From: Streptomyces sp. NBC_00370
GTDB lineage: Bacteria; Actinomycetota; Actinomycetes; Streptomycetales; Streptomycetaceae
Assembly: GCF_036084755.1 (NCBI RefSeq)
Contig: NZ_CP107968.1
Location: forward strand, 6,766,001-6,830,000
Direction: 5' to 3'
Length of the DNA stretch: 64,000 nt
Under the pieces are notes generated by a model. It searched no databases. It worked only from the letters and a program-made list of their open reading frames with translations, and was not told the origin of the DNA. Position 1 is the first letter of the stretch. Every line of letters begins with the position of its first letter. The position numbers and the translations under genes are program-made. Shown here one piece after another: positions 34,158 through 43,152 of this stretch.

Positions 34158-34338
34158 AATTCCTCTCACGCTGAGATTAATTCGTGTGGGGCTACTTTAA
34201 CCACGAGGGACCGATGAGAACCAGACATGTGCGTCTCTTTCCGGTAACGCGGTGTCCGAAGTCGGGAGCCGTGTGACTTTGGTAGCTGCTCCCGCCGCGA
34301 GGGCCGCCCACCCCCTCCCACCTGCGTACCGTGGACGT

Positions 34339-35526
34339 ATGACGACGATGGAGTACCGCTGGCTGCTGCCGTCCGCCATGGCGGAACCCCGGCAGCGCCG
34401 CACGGTCCGTGACTGGATCGTGGACACGGCGATGCTCGGCTGCGCCGTCCTCTTCGGCATGTTCGCCCTCGACGCGGCCACCAAGGCGGGCAACTCCGAC
34501 ACGGTCGTCGCGCTCGACCTGGCGGCCGGCGCCGTCGCCTGCTGCGCGCTGTGGCTGCGCCGGCGCCGGCCGGTCGCCCTCGCCGTCGCGCTGACCCTCC
34601 TCACCGCCGTCGCACCGGTCAGCAGCGGGGCCGCGCTGGTGAGCCTGTTCGCCGTCGCCGTCCACCGGCCGTTCAAACCGGTCGCCCTCATCGGGGCGCT
34701 GGCCGTCGTCACCGGCGTCGTCCAGGCGGTGCTCCGCCCCGACCCGACCGTCTCGTTCACAGTCGCCGTGTTCAGCACCGCCCTGCTGATCCTGCTGGTC
34801 ACCGGCTGGGGCATGCTCGTACGGGCCAGGCGCCAGCTCGTCGTCGCCCTGCGCGAGCGGGCCCAGCGCGCCGAGGCCGAGGCCGACCTGCGGGCCGAAC
34901 AGGCCCAGCGGCTCGCCAGGGAGTCCATCGCCCGCGAGATGCACGACGTGCTCGCCCACCGGCTGAGCCTGCTCAGCGTCCACGCGGGCGCCCTCGAATT
35001 CCGGCCGGACGCGCCGCCGCCCGAGGTGGCGAGGGCGGCCGGGGTGATCAGGGACAGCGCCCACGAAGCGCTCCAGGACCTGCGCGCGATCATCGGCGTC
35101 CTGCGTACGCCCGGCGACGACGGCGACCGCCCGCAGCCCACCCTCGCCACCCTCGAAGCCCTGGTCGCCGAGTCCAGGGACGCGGGGATGCGGGTCACCT
35201 TCGACAGCGGCGTCGCCGACCCGGCCGCCGCGCCCGCCGCCGTCGGACGCACCGCCTACCGCATCGCCCAGGAGGCCCTGACCAACGCGCGCAAACACGC
35301 GCCCGGCACCGAGGCCACGGTCCTGGTCGGCGGCGGCCCGGGCGACGGACTCACCGTCGAGGTCCGCAACACGGCGCCGCACGGCGACATCACACCGGTG
35401 CCCGGATCCGGCCAGGGCCTGATCGGCCTGACCGAACGGGCCGCGCTGGCCGGCGGCCGCTTCGAGCACGGACCCACCGGAGACGGCGGCTTCGCCGTGC
35501 GGGCCTGGCTACCGTGGGCGGCATGA
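34339..35526 (+). CDS. Sensor histidine kinase (HisKA_3/NarL-type)
   Basis: 395 residues from ATG 34339. Membrane helices occupy roughly residues 25-155 in four to six segments with short loops, so the sensor is intramembrane rather than extracellular. A short coiled linker follows, then dimerisation/phosphoacceptor helices with His202 in REMHDVLAHRLSLL and a HATPase_c domain (AYRIAQEALTNARKHAPG, GQGLIGLTERAALAGG). Its stop overlaps the response regulator start (ATGA), so they are cognate. The signal is unknown. A P450 and thioesterase follow in the same transcription unit. Confidence 0.9.
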   Translation: MTTMEYRWLLPSAMAEPRQRRTVRDWIVDTAMLGCAVLFGMFALDAATKAGNSDTVVALDLAAGAVACCALWLRRRRPVALAVALTLLTAVAPVSSGAALVSLFAVAVHRPFKPVALIGALAVVTGVVQAVLRPDPTVSFTVAVFSTALLILLVTGWGMLVRARRQLVVALRERAQRAEAEADLRAEQAQRLARESIAREMHDVLAHRLSLLSVHAGALEFRPDAPPPEVARAAGVIRDSAHEALQDLRAIIGVLRTPGDDGDRPQPTLATLEALVAESRDAGMRVTFDSGVADPAAAPAAVGRTAYRIAQEALTNARKHAPGTEATVLVGGGPGDGLTVEVRNTAPHGDITPVPGSGQGLIGLTERAALAGGRFEHGPTGDGGFAVRAWLPWAA

Positions 35527-36212
35527 CCATCCGACTGCTCGTCGTCGACGACGATCCGCTGGTACGGGCCGGCCTGACCTTCATGCTCGGCGGCGCCGAC
35601 GACATCGAGATCGTCGGTGAGGGCGCCGACGGTACCGAGGTCGCCGCCCTCGTCGACCGCACAACCCCCGACGTGGTGCTGATGGACATCCGGATGCCGG
35701 TCATGGACGGACTGACCGCGACCGAACTGCTCCGCGCCAGGCCCCAAGCCCCGCAGGTGATCGTCCTGACCACCTTCCACGCCGACGAACAGGTGCTGCG
35801 GGCCCTGCGCGTCGGCGCGGCGGGGTTCGTGGTCAAGGACACCCCGCCCGCCGAGATCGTCACCGCCGTACGGCGCGTCGCGGCCGGTGATCCCGTGCTG
35901 TCACCCGCCGTCACCCGCCAGCTCATGACCCATGTCACCGGCGCGCCGACGGCCGACCGCAGGGCGGGCGCCGCACGGAAACTGGCCCTGCTCGGCGAGC
36001 GGGAGCGGGAGGTCGCGCTCGCCGTCGGCCGCGGCCGGTCCAACGCCCAGATCGCCGCGGGACTCTATCTGAGCATCCCCACGGTCAAGGCCCACGTCTC
36101 GCGCATCCTCGCCAAGCTGGGCATGAACAACCGCGTCCAGATCGCCCTGCTCGTCCATGACGCCGAACCGGCCACGGGCGACCCCGGAGCACCGGACGGC
36201 GTCGTAGGCTGA
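35523..36212 (+). CDS. NarL/LuxR-type response regulator
   Basis: 229 residues. The receiver domain has DDD at 9-11, the phosphoacceptor Asp55 in VVLMDIRMP and a conserved Lys in FVVKD. The C-terminal GerE/LuxR helix-turn-helix includes GRSNAQIAAGLYLSIPTVKAHVSRI-type spacing. It overlaps the kinase gene by 4 nt and is followed after 4 nt by the P450, so it may regulate its own operon, including the P450. Confidence 0.93.
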   Translation: MTIRLLVVDDDPLVRAGLTFMLGGADDIEIVGEGADGTEVAALVDRTTPDVVLMDIRMPVMDGLTATELLRARPQAPQVIVLTTFHADEQVLRALRVGAAGFVVKDTPPAEIVTAVRRVAAGDPVLSPAVTRQLMTHVTGAPTADRRAGAARKLALLGEREREVALAVGRGRSNAQIAAGLYLSIPTVKAHVSRILAKLGMNNRVQIALLVHDAEPATGDPGAPDGVVG

Positions 36213-36216
36213 TCCG

Positions 36217-37398
36217 ATGGCGACCATCGAAGTACGCGAGCTGGGACCGGACTTCACCGCGGACCCGTACCCGTACTACGCCAAGCTGCGCGAGCTGGGT
36301 CCCGTCCACCAGATGCGGAACCCGGACGGCTGGCGCTGGTGGCTCGTCGTCGGCTACGCCGAGGCACGCGCCGCCCTCGCCGACCCCCGGCTGGGCAAAC
36401 GGCCCCAGGTCGCCGGCGGCGAGGAGCTGCTGATGGGCCCGCACGTGCTCATCTCCGACCCGCCCGACCACACCCGGCTGCGCAAGCTGATCACCCGCGA
36501 GTTCACCGCGCGCCGGGTGGAGAGCCTGCGCCCCCGCGTCCAGCAGATCACCGACGAACTGCTCGACGCGATGGGCCCCGCCGGGCACGGCGATCTCGTG
36601 GACGCACTCGCCTTCCCGCTGCCCATCACCGTCATCTGTGAACTGCTCGGGGTGCCGCGGTCGGACCGGGACACCTTCCGCGGCTGGACCAACGAGATCG
36701 TCGCGCCCACCTCGGTCGAGAGCTCCACGGCCGCCGCCTACGCGCTGCGTGACTACCTCGACGAACTCATCGAGGACAAGCGCTGTTCGGGCCCCGCCGA
36801 CGACCTGCTCTCCGCCCTGCTGCGCACCAGCGCCGCCGACGACGACCGGCTCTCCGCCGCCGAACTGCGCGCCATGGCCTTCATCCTGCTCATCGCCGGC
36901 CATGAGACCACGGTCAATCTGATCTCCAACGGGGTACGGGCGTTGCTCGACCACCCCGACCAACTGAAGGCGCTGCGCGCCGACTTCACCCTGCTGGAAC
37001 CCGCGATCGAGGAAATGCTCCGCTACGAGGGCCCGGTGGAGAACGCGACCAACCGCTACACCCGTGAGCCGGTCGCCTACGGCGAGACGGTGATCCCGGC
37101 AGGCGAGATGGTCCTGGTCGGGCTCGCCTCCGCCGACCGGGACCCGGCGCGCTTCCCCGAACCGGACACCTTCGACATCCGGCGGGCGGCGAAGGGCGGG
37201 GCCCAGGGCCATCTCGCCTTCGGCCACGGCCTGCACTTCTGCCTGGGCGCACCCCTCGCCCGGCTGGAGGGCGCCGTCGTGCTGCGCAGCCTGCTGGAGC
37301 GCTTCCCCGGCCTGGCGCTCGACCCGTCGCCCGAGCCGTACGAGTGGCTGCCGGGCTTGCTGATCCGGGGCGTGCGGCGACTGCCGGTGCGGTGGTAG
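36217..37398 (+). CDS. Cytochrome P450
   Basis: 393 residues, soluble bacterial type. The I-helix LLIAGHETTVNLI, the EEMLR (ExxR) motif and the heme loop FGHGLHFCLGAPLAR with proximal Cys342 are intact. CYP107-like features such as SDPPDHTRLRKLITREFTARRV are present. The start is 4 bp after the response regulator stop. No ferredoxin or reductase gene adjoins it, so redox partners come from elsewhere. The substrate is not predictable; the following thioesterase suggests an acyl or aromatic acid pathway. Confidence 0.94.
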   Translation: MATIEVRELGPDFTADPYPYYAKLRELGPVHQMRNPDGWRWWLVVGYAEARAALADPRLGKRPQVAGGEELLMGPHVLISDPPDHTRLRKLITREFTARRVESLRPRVQQITDELLDAMGPAGHGDLVDALAFPLPITVICELLGVPRSDRDTFRGWTNEIVAPTSVESSTAAAYALRDYLDELIEDKRCSGPADDLLSALLRTSAADDDRLSAAELRAMAFILLIAGHETTVNLISNGVRALLDHPDQLKALRADFTLLEPAIEEMLRYEGPVENATNRYTREPVAYGETVIPAGEMVLVGLASADRDPARFPEPDTFDIRRAAKGGAQGHLAFGHGLHFCLGAPLARLEGAVVLRSLLERFPGLALDPSPEPYEWLPGLLIRGVRRLPVRW

Positions 37399-37407
37399 AA
37401 AACGACC

Positions 37408-37827
37408 ATGCCCGCGTTCGACATCACCCTCGCCCAGCAGGTGCTCGACGCCCAGCCGTTCAGCAAGCTGATCGGCGCCCGCCTCACCCGTTTCGGTGAC
37501 GGTGAGGCCGTCCTCGAAGTGGCGGTCCGCGCGGATCTGCACCAGCAGAACGGCTATGTGCACGGCGGCGTCCTGGCCTACGCCGCCGACAACAGCATCA
37601 CCTTCGCCGCCGGGACGACCCTCGGCCCCAACGTGCTGACCGGCGGTTTCTCCATCCAGTACGTCCGGCCGGCGACCGGCAGAAGACTGCTGGCCGAGGC
37701 CACCGTCGTCCACTCGGGACGGCGGCAGGCCACGGTCCGCTGCGATGTGTTCACCGTCGCCGACGACGGCACCCGCACCCTGTGCGCCGTCGCCCAGGGC
37801 ACGGTCCTGCCCGTCCAGCAGCCCTGA
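37408..37827 (+). CDS. PaaI-family hotdog thioesterase
   Basis: 139 residues. The single hotdog domain has QNGYVHGGVLAYAADNS, carrying the conserved His-Gly-Gly turn and Asp, and FSIQYVRPATGRRLLAEA. PaaI/YdiI-type members hydrolyse aryl- or acyl-CoA thioesters. It begins 9 bp after the P450 stop and is probably co-transcribed with the kinase, regulator and P450. The exact substrate is unknown. Confidence 0.88.
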   Translation: MPAFDITLAQQVLDAQPFSKLIGARLTRFGDGEAVLEVAVRADLHQQNGYVHGGVLAYAADNSITFAAGTTLGPNVLTGGFSIQYVRPATGRRLLAEATVVHSGRRQATVRCDVFTVADDGTRTLCAVAQGTVLPVQQP

Positions 37828-37867
37828 GCCGGGCCGGACCGCGGACCCGGCAAGCGCGCGGGCTCAG
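37824..37867. terminator. Probable bidirectional terminator between thioesterase and dehydrogenase genes
   Basis: CTGAGCC and GGCTCAG form a 7-bp outer stem, and GCCGGG/CCCGGC an alternative inner stem, in the 36-bp gap between convergent genes. The two stems share bases, so only one forms at a time. It overlaps both stop codons. Confidence 0.45.
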
Positions 37868-38868
37868 CCGCCCGCGATCTCCGTCATCGCCACCGGCCGG
37901 CGCTCACGCCTGGACAGCTCGCACGCCTCGGCGATCCGCAGCGCGTGCAGCGCCTCGCGGCCGTCGCAGGGATTGTCCAGTTCGCCGGCGACGACGCTCA
38001 GGAACGCGTTCAGCTCGGCCTCGTACGCCGGGGCGAACCGTTCGAGGAAGCCCGGCCACGGGTTGTCGCAGGGCGGCGGGCCCTTCGGCTCCGTCGAGGT
38101 GATCGGCGTACGGTCGTCGAGCCCGACGGCGAACTGGTCCAGCTCGCCCGCCAGTTCCATCCGTACGTCGTAGCCGGCCCCGTTGCAGCGGGCGGCCGTG
38201 GCCGTGGCGAGTGTCCCGTCGTCCAGGGTGAGCACAGCGGCCGCCGTGTCGACGTCGCCCGCCTCCCGGAACATCGCGGGGCCGTTGTCGGAGCCCGTCG
38301 CGTACACCTCGACCACCTCGCGCCCGGTGACCCAGCGCATCATGTCGAAGTCGTGCACCAGACAGTCCCGGTACAGCCCGCCGGAGAGCGGCAGATACGC
38401 GGCGGGCGGCGGCGCCGGGTCCGAGGTGATCGCCCGCACCGTGTGCAGCCGGCCGAGCTTGCCCGACCGTACGAGGTCGCGCGCCGCGCCGTACCCGGCG
38501 TCGAAGCGGCGCATGAAGCCGAGCTGCAGGACCGTACCCGCCGACTCGACCTCGCGCAGCGCGCCCAGCGTGCCCGCCAGGTCGAGGGCGATGGGCTTCT
38601 CGCAGAACGCGGGCAGCCCGGCCCGTGCCGCGCGGCTGATCAGCTCCGCGTGGGAGGAGGTGGCCGAGGCGATGACGACGGCGTCCACCCCCCAGGAGAA
38701 GATCTCGTCGACCGAGGGCGCCGCCGTCGATCCTGTCCTGTCGGCGACCTGGGCCGCCCGTGCCGAGTCCGTGTCGGCCACCACCAGGGCCCCTACTTCG
38801 CGGTGGCGGCTGAGCAGGTCCGCGTGGAAGGTGCCGATGCGGCCCGTGCCGATGAGTCCGATGCGCAT
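37864..38868 (-). CDS. Gfo/Idh/MocA-family oxidoreductase (inositol-dehydrogenase-like)
   Basis: 334 residues. The N-terminal Rossmann motif IGLIGTGRIGTFHADLL, the conserved FCEKPIALDL and the active-site region GLYRDCLVHDFDMMRWVTG (Asp and His) fit the inositol 2-dehydrogenase/MocA group. NAD(H)-dependent oxidation of a cyclic polyol or sugar is expected. It diverges from a GntR gene across a 103-bp region with a TTGTC/GACAA palindrome, and the importer at 39885 carries a related site. A joint sugar or polyol pathway is therefore likely. Confidence 0.9.
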   Translation of the reverse strand: MRIGLIGTGRIGTFHADLLSRHREVGALVVADTDSARAAQVADRTGSTAAPSVDEIFSWGVDAVVIASATSSHAELISRAARAGLPAFCEKPIALDLAGTLGALREVESAGTVLQLGFMRRFDAGYGAARDLVRSGKLGRLHTVRAITSDPAPPPAAYLPLSGGLYRDCLVHDFDMMRWVTGREVVEVYATGSDNGPAMFREAGDVDTAAAVLTLDDGTLATATAARCNGAGYDVRMELAGELDQFAVGLDDRTPITSTEPKGPPPCDNPWPGFLERFAPAYEAELNAFLSVVAGELDNPCDGREALHALRIAEACELSRRERRPVAMTEIAGG

Positions 38869-38909
38869 GGCCCCAAAGGTGGCCGCAGGTGGCTCACGAT
38901 GTCAAGCAT

Positions 38910-38921
38910 TTGTCCTGACAA
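38910..38921. promoter_or_regulatory. GntR-type operator TTGTCCTGACAA
   Basis: The palindrome lies between the divergent dehydrogenase and GntR genes, 41 bp and 50 bp from their starts. Arms TTGTC/GACAA with a 2-bp centre are of GntR-family type. A 9-of-12 match, ATGTACGGACAA, occurs at 39780-39791 before the ABC importer. Confidence 0.6.
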
Positions 38922-38971
38922 TCGAACTTCACGACTTCCCGTCAACATGGCAGGGGTCTACCCTCCCTGAT

Positions 38972-39760
38972 GTGCCCAATCAGCCGAGATCACCGCAGCC
39001 CGGGCAGGAGACGGAGCACTCCCTCCCGCTCCAGCTGGCCGTGGACCGCACCAGTCCGGTCCCGCTCTACTTCCAACTGGCGCAGCAACTGGAGGCCGCG
39101 ATCGAGCGGGGCGGCCTCGCCCCCGGCAGCCTCCTCGGCAACGAGATCGAGCTGGCCGGGCGGCTCGGGCTGTCCCGGCCCACCGTCCGCCAGGCCATCC
39201 AGTCGCTGGTCGACAAGGGCCTGCTGGTCCGTCGCAGAGGCGTCGGCACCCAGGTCCTGCACAGCCAGGTCAAGCGTCCGCTGGAGCTGAGCAGCCTCTT
39301 CGACGACCTGGAGGCGGCCGGCCAGCGCCCGGCGACCGAGGTGCTGCGCAACACGCTCGTACCGGCGACCGCGCAGGCCGCCGCCGCCCTCGGGGTGCCG
39401 GAAGGCGCCGAGGTGCGGCTCGTCGAGCGGGTGCGGTACGCGCACGACGAGCCGATGGCGTATCTGCGCAACCACCTGCCGACCGGTCTGTTCGACTGCG
39501 ACACCGAGCGCCTGGAGGCCACCGGCCTCTACCGGATGATGCGGGCGGGCGGCATCACGCTGCACAGCGCCCGCCAGTCCATCGGGGCGCGCGCGGCGAC
39601 CGAGACGGAGGCCGGGCGGCTGGCGGAGACGGTGGGGGCGCCACTGCTCACGATGGAGCGCACGACGTTCGACGACACGGGCCGGGCGGTGGAATTCGGT
39701 TCGCACGTCTACCGCGCGTCCCGGTACGCCTTCGAGTTCCAGCTGCTCGTCCGGCCCTGA
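38972..39760 (+). CDS. GntR-family (HutC subfamily) regulator
   Basis: 262 residues from the GTG at 38972; no strong ribosome-binding site is seen, and longer readings run through the divergent gene's control region. The winged helix lies at about 35-95 (LYFQLAQQLEAAIERGGLAP, GLSRPTVRQAIQSLVDKGLL), followed by a UbiC/HutC-type effector domain (VERVRYAHDEPMAYLRNHLP). It probably represses itself, the divergent dehydrogenase and the downstream ABC importer, as suggested by two related palindromes. The inducer is probably the transported sugar or its phosphate. Confidence 0.9.
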   Translation: MPNQPRSPQPGQETEHSLPLQLAVDRTSPVPLYFQLAQQLEAAIERGGLAPGSLLGNEIELAGRLGLSRPTVRQAIQSLVDKGLLVRRRGVGTQVLHSQVKRPLELSSLFDDLEAAGQRPATEVLRNTLVPATAQAAAALGVPEGAEVRLVERVRYAHDEPMAYLRNHLPTGLFDCDTERLEATGLYRMMRAGGITLHSARQSIGARAATETEAGRLAETVGAPLLTMERTTFDDTGRAVEFGSHVYRASRYAFEFQLLVRP

Positions 39761-39779
39761 GCGGCGCTTTTTCGTAAGA

Positions 39780-39801
39780 ATGTACGGACAAACCCTTGAC
39801 G
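39780..39801 (+). promoter_or_regulatory. Second GntR-type site and -35 element before the ABC importer
   Basis: ATGTACGGACAA (39780-39791) shares TGT-N4-ACAA and the GACAA arm with the site at 38910. TTGACG (39796-39801) follows directly and could be the -35 box of the importer promoter; no good -10 is apparent. Binding here would occlude the -35 region. Confidence 0.5.
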
Positions 39802-39884
39802 CTCGACCGCGTACCCGATGAGCATGCACCGAACAACGATGGCCGATACTGCTCCGAGTAATCTCGCGAGAAGGGCACTACGTC

Positions 39885-40907
39885 GTGACAAGGGTTCGGA
39901 CAGGGGTACGCGCGACCAGCGCCGTGCTGGCAGCGGTCCTCGGGGCATCGGTCCTCGCCGGCTGCAGCAGCACCGGCGGCAGGCGCGCCGAGGAACGGGC
40001 GGCGAAAGCGGCGGCCCAGGCCCAGGGACGGGCCGCTGTGAACACGCCGAAGTGGACCATCGCCATGGTCACCCACTCCGGGGACGGCGACACGTTCTGG
40101 GACATCGTGCAGAGCGGTGCCAAGCAGGCCGCGGTCAAGGACAACGTCAACTTCCTCTACGCGCACAGCGACGAGGGACAGCAGCAGGCACAGCTCGTCG
40201 ACTCGTACATCGACAAGAAGGTCGACGGGCTGATCGTCACACTCGCCAAGCCCGACGCCATGAAGGCCGTCGTCGCCAAGGCCCGTAAGGCCGGCATCCC
40301 GGTGATCACGGTCAACTCGGGCGCCGAGCAGTCCAAGGCGTTCGGCGCGCTCACCCACATCGGCCAGGACGAGACGATCGCCGGCCAGGCCGTCGGCGAC
40401 GAACTCGACAAGCGCGGCAAGAAGAAGGCGCTGTGCGTCGTCCACGAACAGGGCAACGTCGGTCTTGAGCAGCGCTGCGCCGGTGCGAAGAAGAACTTCG
40501 ACGGACAGCTGCAGAACCTGTACGTCGACGGCACGAACATGCCGGACGTCCAGTCGTCCATCGAGGCCAAGCTCCAGGCGGACCCGTCGATCGACTCCGT
40601 CGTCACCCTCGGCGCGCCGTTCGCCGACGCCGCCGTCAAGGCCAAGGGCACGGCGCAGAGCAAGGCCGAGGTCGACACCTTCGACCTCAACGCGTCCGTC
40701 GCCGCCTCGCTCAAGGCGGGCACGCTCGGCTTCGCCGTGGACCAGCAGCCGTACCTCCAGGGGTACGAGGCGGTCGACCTGCTCTGGCTCAACAAGTACA
40801 ACGCCGACGTGCTCGGCGGCGGACAGCCCGTACTCACCGGACCGCAGGTGATCACCAAGCAGGACGCCGGCGCCCTGGAGGCGTTCACCAAGCGGGGGAC
40901 CCGATGA
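39885..40907 (+). CDS. Sugar ABC transporter substrate-binding lipoprotein (CUT2, RbsB-like)
   Basis: 340 residues. The signal ends in SVLAGC (lipobox), followed by an Ala/Arg/Gln-rich linker. The mature protein is a cluster B/peripla_BP_4 ribose-type binding protein: TIAMVTHSGDGDTFWDIVQSG, KKVDGLIVTLAKPDA, IPVITVNSGAEQ and FAVDQQPYLQGYEAVDLL. The GTG start has GAGAAGGG upstream. The stop overlaps the permease start by 4 nt. The ligand is a monosaccharide or polyol; inositol, fructose and ribose types are all possible. Confidence 0.92.
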   Translation: MTRVRTGVRATSAVLAAVLGASVLAGCSSTGGRRAEERAAKAAAQAQGRAAVNTPKWTIAMVTHSGDGDTFWDIVQSGAKQAAVKDNVNFLYAHSDEGQQQAQLVDSYIDKKVDGLIVTLAKPDAMKAVVAKARKAGIPVITVNSGAEQSKAFGALTHIGQDETIAGQAVGDELDKRGKKKALCVVHEQGNVGLEQRCAGAKKNFDGQLQNLYVDGTNMPDVQSSIEAKLQADPSIDSVVTLGAPFADAAVKAKGTAQSKAEVDTFDLNASVAASLKAGTLGFAVDQQPYLQGYEAVDLLWLNKYNADVLGGGQPVLTGPQVITKQDAGALEAFTKRGTR

Positions 40908-41971
40908 CGACGACAGCGCCACCGGTGGGCAGCAAGCCGGACGGCGGCGCCGAACCCGACGAGCGGCTGCTGCGCACCTCACCGCTGCGCAAGCTGCTCG
41001 GCAGGCCGGAACTGGGCTCGGTCGTGGGCGCCGTCGCGGTCTTCCTCTTCTTCGCCGTCGTCGCCGACTCGTTCCTGCGCGGCTCCAGCTTCGGCACCGT
41101 CCTGTACGCGGCGTCCACGATCGGCATCATGGCGGTGCCGGTGGCGCTGCTGATGATCGGCGGCGAGTTCGACCTGTCGGCCGGTGTGATGGTGACCAGC
41201 TCGGCGCTGATCTCCTCGATGTTCAGCTACCAGATGACCGCCAACGTCTGGGTGGGCGTGGGGGTTTCCCTGCTGGTGACCCTCGCGCTCGGCGCCTTCA
41301 ACGGCGTCATGCTGACCCGTACCAAACTGCCGAGCTTCATCATCACGCTCGGCACGTATCTGATGCTCATCGGCCTCAACCTCGGTCTGACGAAGCTCAT
41401 CAGCGGCACGGTCTCGACCAAGTCCATCGGCGACATGGAGGGTTTCCCCTCGGCGAAGAAGCTGTTCGCCTCGGAGTGGACCGTCGGCGGCGTCGAGCTG
41501 AAGGTCACCATCCTGTGGTGGGCCGTCCTGGTCGCGCTCGCCACCTGGATCCTGCTGCGGACCCGCTTCGGCAACTGGATCTTCGCCGCCGGCGGCAACG
41601 CCGACGCGGCACGCGCCGTCGGTGTCCCCGTGATGCGCACCAAGATCCTGCTGTACATGGGCGTGGCGTTCTGCGCCTGGGTCTCCGGGCAGCACCTGCT
41701 GTTCTCCTTCGACGTCGTCCAGTCGGGCGAGGGCGTCGGGAACGAGCTGATCTACATCATCGCGGCCGTCATCGGCGGCTGTCTGATCACCGGCGGCTAC
41801 GGTTCGGCGATCGGCGCCGCTGTCGGCGCCTTCATCTTCGGCATGACCAGCAAGGGCATCGTGTACGCGGAGTGGAACCCGGACTGGTTCAAGTTCTTCC
41901 TCGGAGCGATGCTCCTTCTGGCCACCCTGCTCAACGCGTGGGTGCGTAAGCGCGCGGAGGCGACCCGATGA
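40904..41971 (+). CDS. Sugar ABC transporter permease (CUT2, RbsC-like)
   Basis: 355 residues with about ten hydrophobic helices after a charged cytoplasmic tail. GGEFDLSAGVMVTSSALISS and GGNADAARAVGVPVMRTKIL are landmark segments of the BPD_transp_2/RbsC group. It overlaps the binding-protein gene before it (ATGA) and the ATPase gene after it (ATGA), so the three are one translationally coupled transporter unit. Confidence 0.93.
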   Translation: MTTTAPPVGSKPDGGAEPDERLLRTSPLRKLLGRPELGSVVGAVAVFLFFAVVADSFLRGSSFGTVLYAASTIGIMAVPVALLMIGGEFDLSAGVMVTSSALISSMFSYQMTANVWVGVGVSLLVTLALGAFNGVMLTRTKLPSFIITLGTYLMLIGLNLGLTKLISGTVSTKSIGDMEGFPSAKKLFASEWTVGGVELKVTILWWAVLVALATWILLRTRFGNWIFAAGGNADAARAVGVPVMRTKILLYMGVAFCAWVSGQHLLFSFDVVQSGEGVGNELIYIIAAVIGGCLITGGYGSAIGAAVGAFIFGMTSKGIVYAEWNPDWFKFFLGAMLLLATLLNAWVRKRAEATR

Positions 41972-42912
41972 GCGAGCCGCAGACCGACCCGACGGACCAG
42001 CCGCAGCCGGACACGGCGCCGCGGACGGAGCCGGCACCGGACCCCCGGCCCGAGCAGCGGGCGACGCCCCTGGTCGAGCTGGCCGACGTCAGCAAGTACT
42101 ACGGCAATGTCCGCGCCCTGGAAGGCGTCTCGCTGGAGGTGCACCCCGGCGAGATCACCTGTGTGCTCGGCGACAACGGCGCGGGCAAGTCCACCCTGAT
42201 CAAGATCATCGCCGGGCTGCACCAGCACGACTCGGGCGACTTCCTGATCGAGGGCGCGAAGGCCTCGCTGTCCTCCCCGCGCGAGGCCCTGGACCTGGGG
42301 ATCGCCACGGTCTACCAGGACCTCGCCGTCGTCCCGCTGATGCCGGTGTGGCGCAACTTCTTCCTCGGCTCCGAGCCGACGAAGGGGGCGGGCCCCTTCA
42401 AGCGGCTCGACGTCAGGCTGATGCGTGAGACGACCCGCTCCGAGCTGCTGCGGATGGGCATCGACCTGCGCGACGTCGACCAGCCCATCGGCACCCTGTC
42501 CGGCGGTGAGCGCCAGTGCGTCGCCATCGCGCGCGCCGTCTACTTCGGCGCGAAGGTGCTGGTCCTGGACGAGCCGACGGCGGCGCTCGGGGTCAAGCAG
42601 TCCGGCGTGGTGCTGAAGTACGTGGCCGCGGCGCGCGACGCGGGCCTCGGCGTGGTGCTCATCACCCACAACCCGCACCACGCGTATCTCGTCGGCAACC
42701 GCTTCGTGCTGCTCAAGCGCGGGGTCATGGCGGGCAGCCACACCAAGGACTCGATCACCCTGGACGAGATCACCCGGCAGATGGCCGGCGGCTCCGAGCT
42801 GGAGGAGCTGAGCCACGAACTGGCCGCAGCCCCGGCCCCGAGCCATTTCGGCGGGCGTCCGGCCGAGACGGCCGGGAGGACCGAGAAGGCCGGCACGGCC
42901 GAGAAGGACTGA
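41968..42912 (+). CDS. Sugar ABC transporter ATPase with a single nucleotide-binding domain
   Basis: 314 residues. After a 35-residue acidic/proline-rich tail come Walker A GDNGAGKST (68-76), the signature LSGGERQ, Walker B VLVLDEPTAAL and the switch LITHNPHHA. CUT2 ATPases such as RbsA and XylG usually carry two fused domains of about 500 residues; this one is the short, FrcA-like form that must dimerise. A C-terminal tail after the domain is rich in Ala, Glu and Gly. It completes the binding protein-permease-ATPase set. Confidence 0.92.
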   Translation: MSEPQTDPTDQPQPDTAPRTEPAPDPRPEQRATPLVELADVSKYYGNVRALEGVSLEVHPGEITCVLGDNGAGKSTLIKIIAGLHQHDSGDFLIEGAKASLSSPREALDLGIATVYQDLAVVPLMPVWRNFFLGSEPTKGAGPFKRLDVRLMRETTRSELLRMGIDLRDVDQPIGTLSGGERQCVAIARAVYFGAKVLVLDEPTAALGVKQSGVVLKYVAAARDAGLGVVLITHNPHHAYLVGNRFVLLKRGVMAGSHTKDSITLDEITRQMAGGSELEELSHELAAAPAPSHFGGRPAETAGRTEKAGTAEKD

Positions 42913-42942
42913 CCGTACGCCCCGGCGGCCCGGCGGCAGGAC

Positions 42943-42959
42943 CGGAGCGACGCGCTCCG
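42943..42959 (+). terminator. Short hairpin after the ABC ATPase gene
   Basis: CGGAGCG-ACG-CGCTCCG is a 7-bp perfect stem with a 3-nt loop, 31 bp after the ATPase stop. It could end the importer transcript or only attenuate it. The rest of the 240-bp gap to the ROK kinase shows no ORF or clear promoter. Confidence 0.6.
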
Positions 42960-43152
42960 TCCGCTTACCGGGCCGCACACCGGGCTCTTACCCTCCGGAT
43001 GGCAGAATTCGCACCGGCGGGCACCGTCCGCCGCCTTCGCCCACCCGGGCGGCAGGCCCCGACCCCACAGGGACGACACGACTCGTGCGAGCAATCAGCC
43101 GGCGCACTCGGTACGGCAGGCCTGAGCCGACGGACACGAGGGGGCCCGCCCG

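Noticed and set aside
26100..34200. DasR (dre) binding site in the amino-sugar island
   Set aside because: No convincing match to the 16-bp ACTGGTCTAGACCAGT-type consensus was seen by eye in the intergenic gaps.
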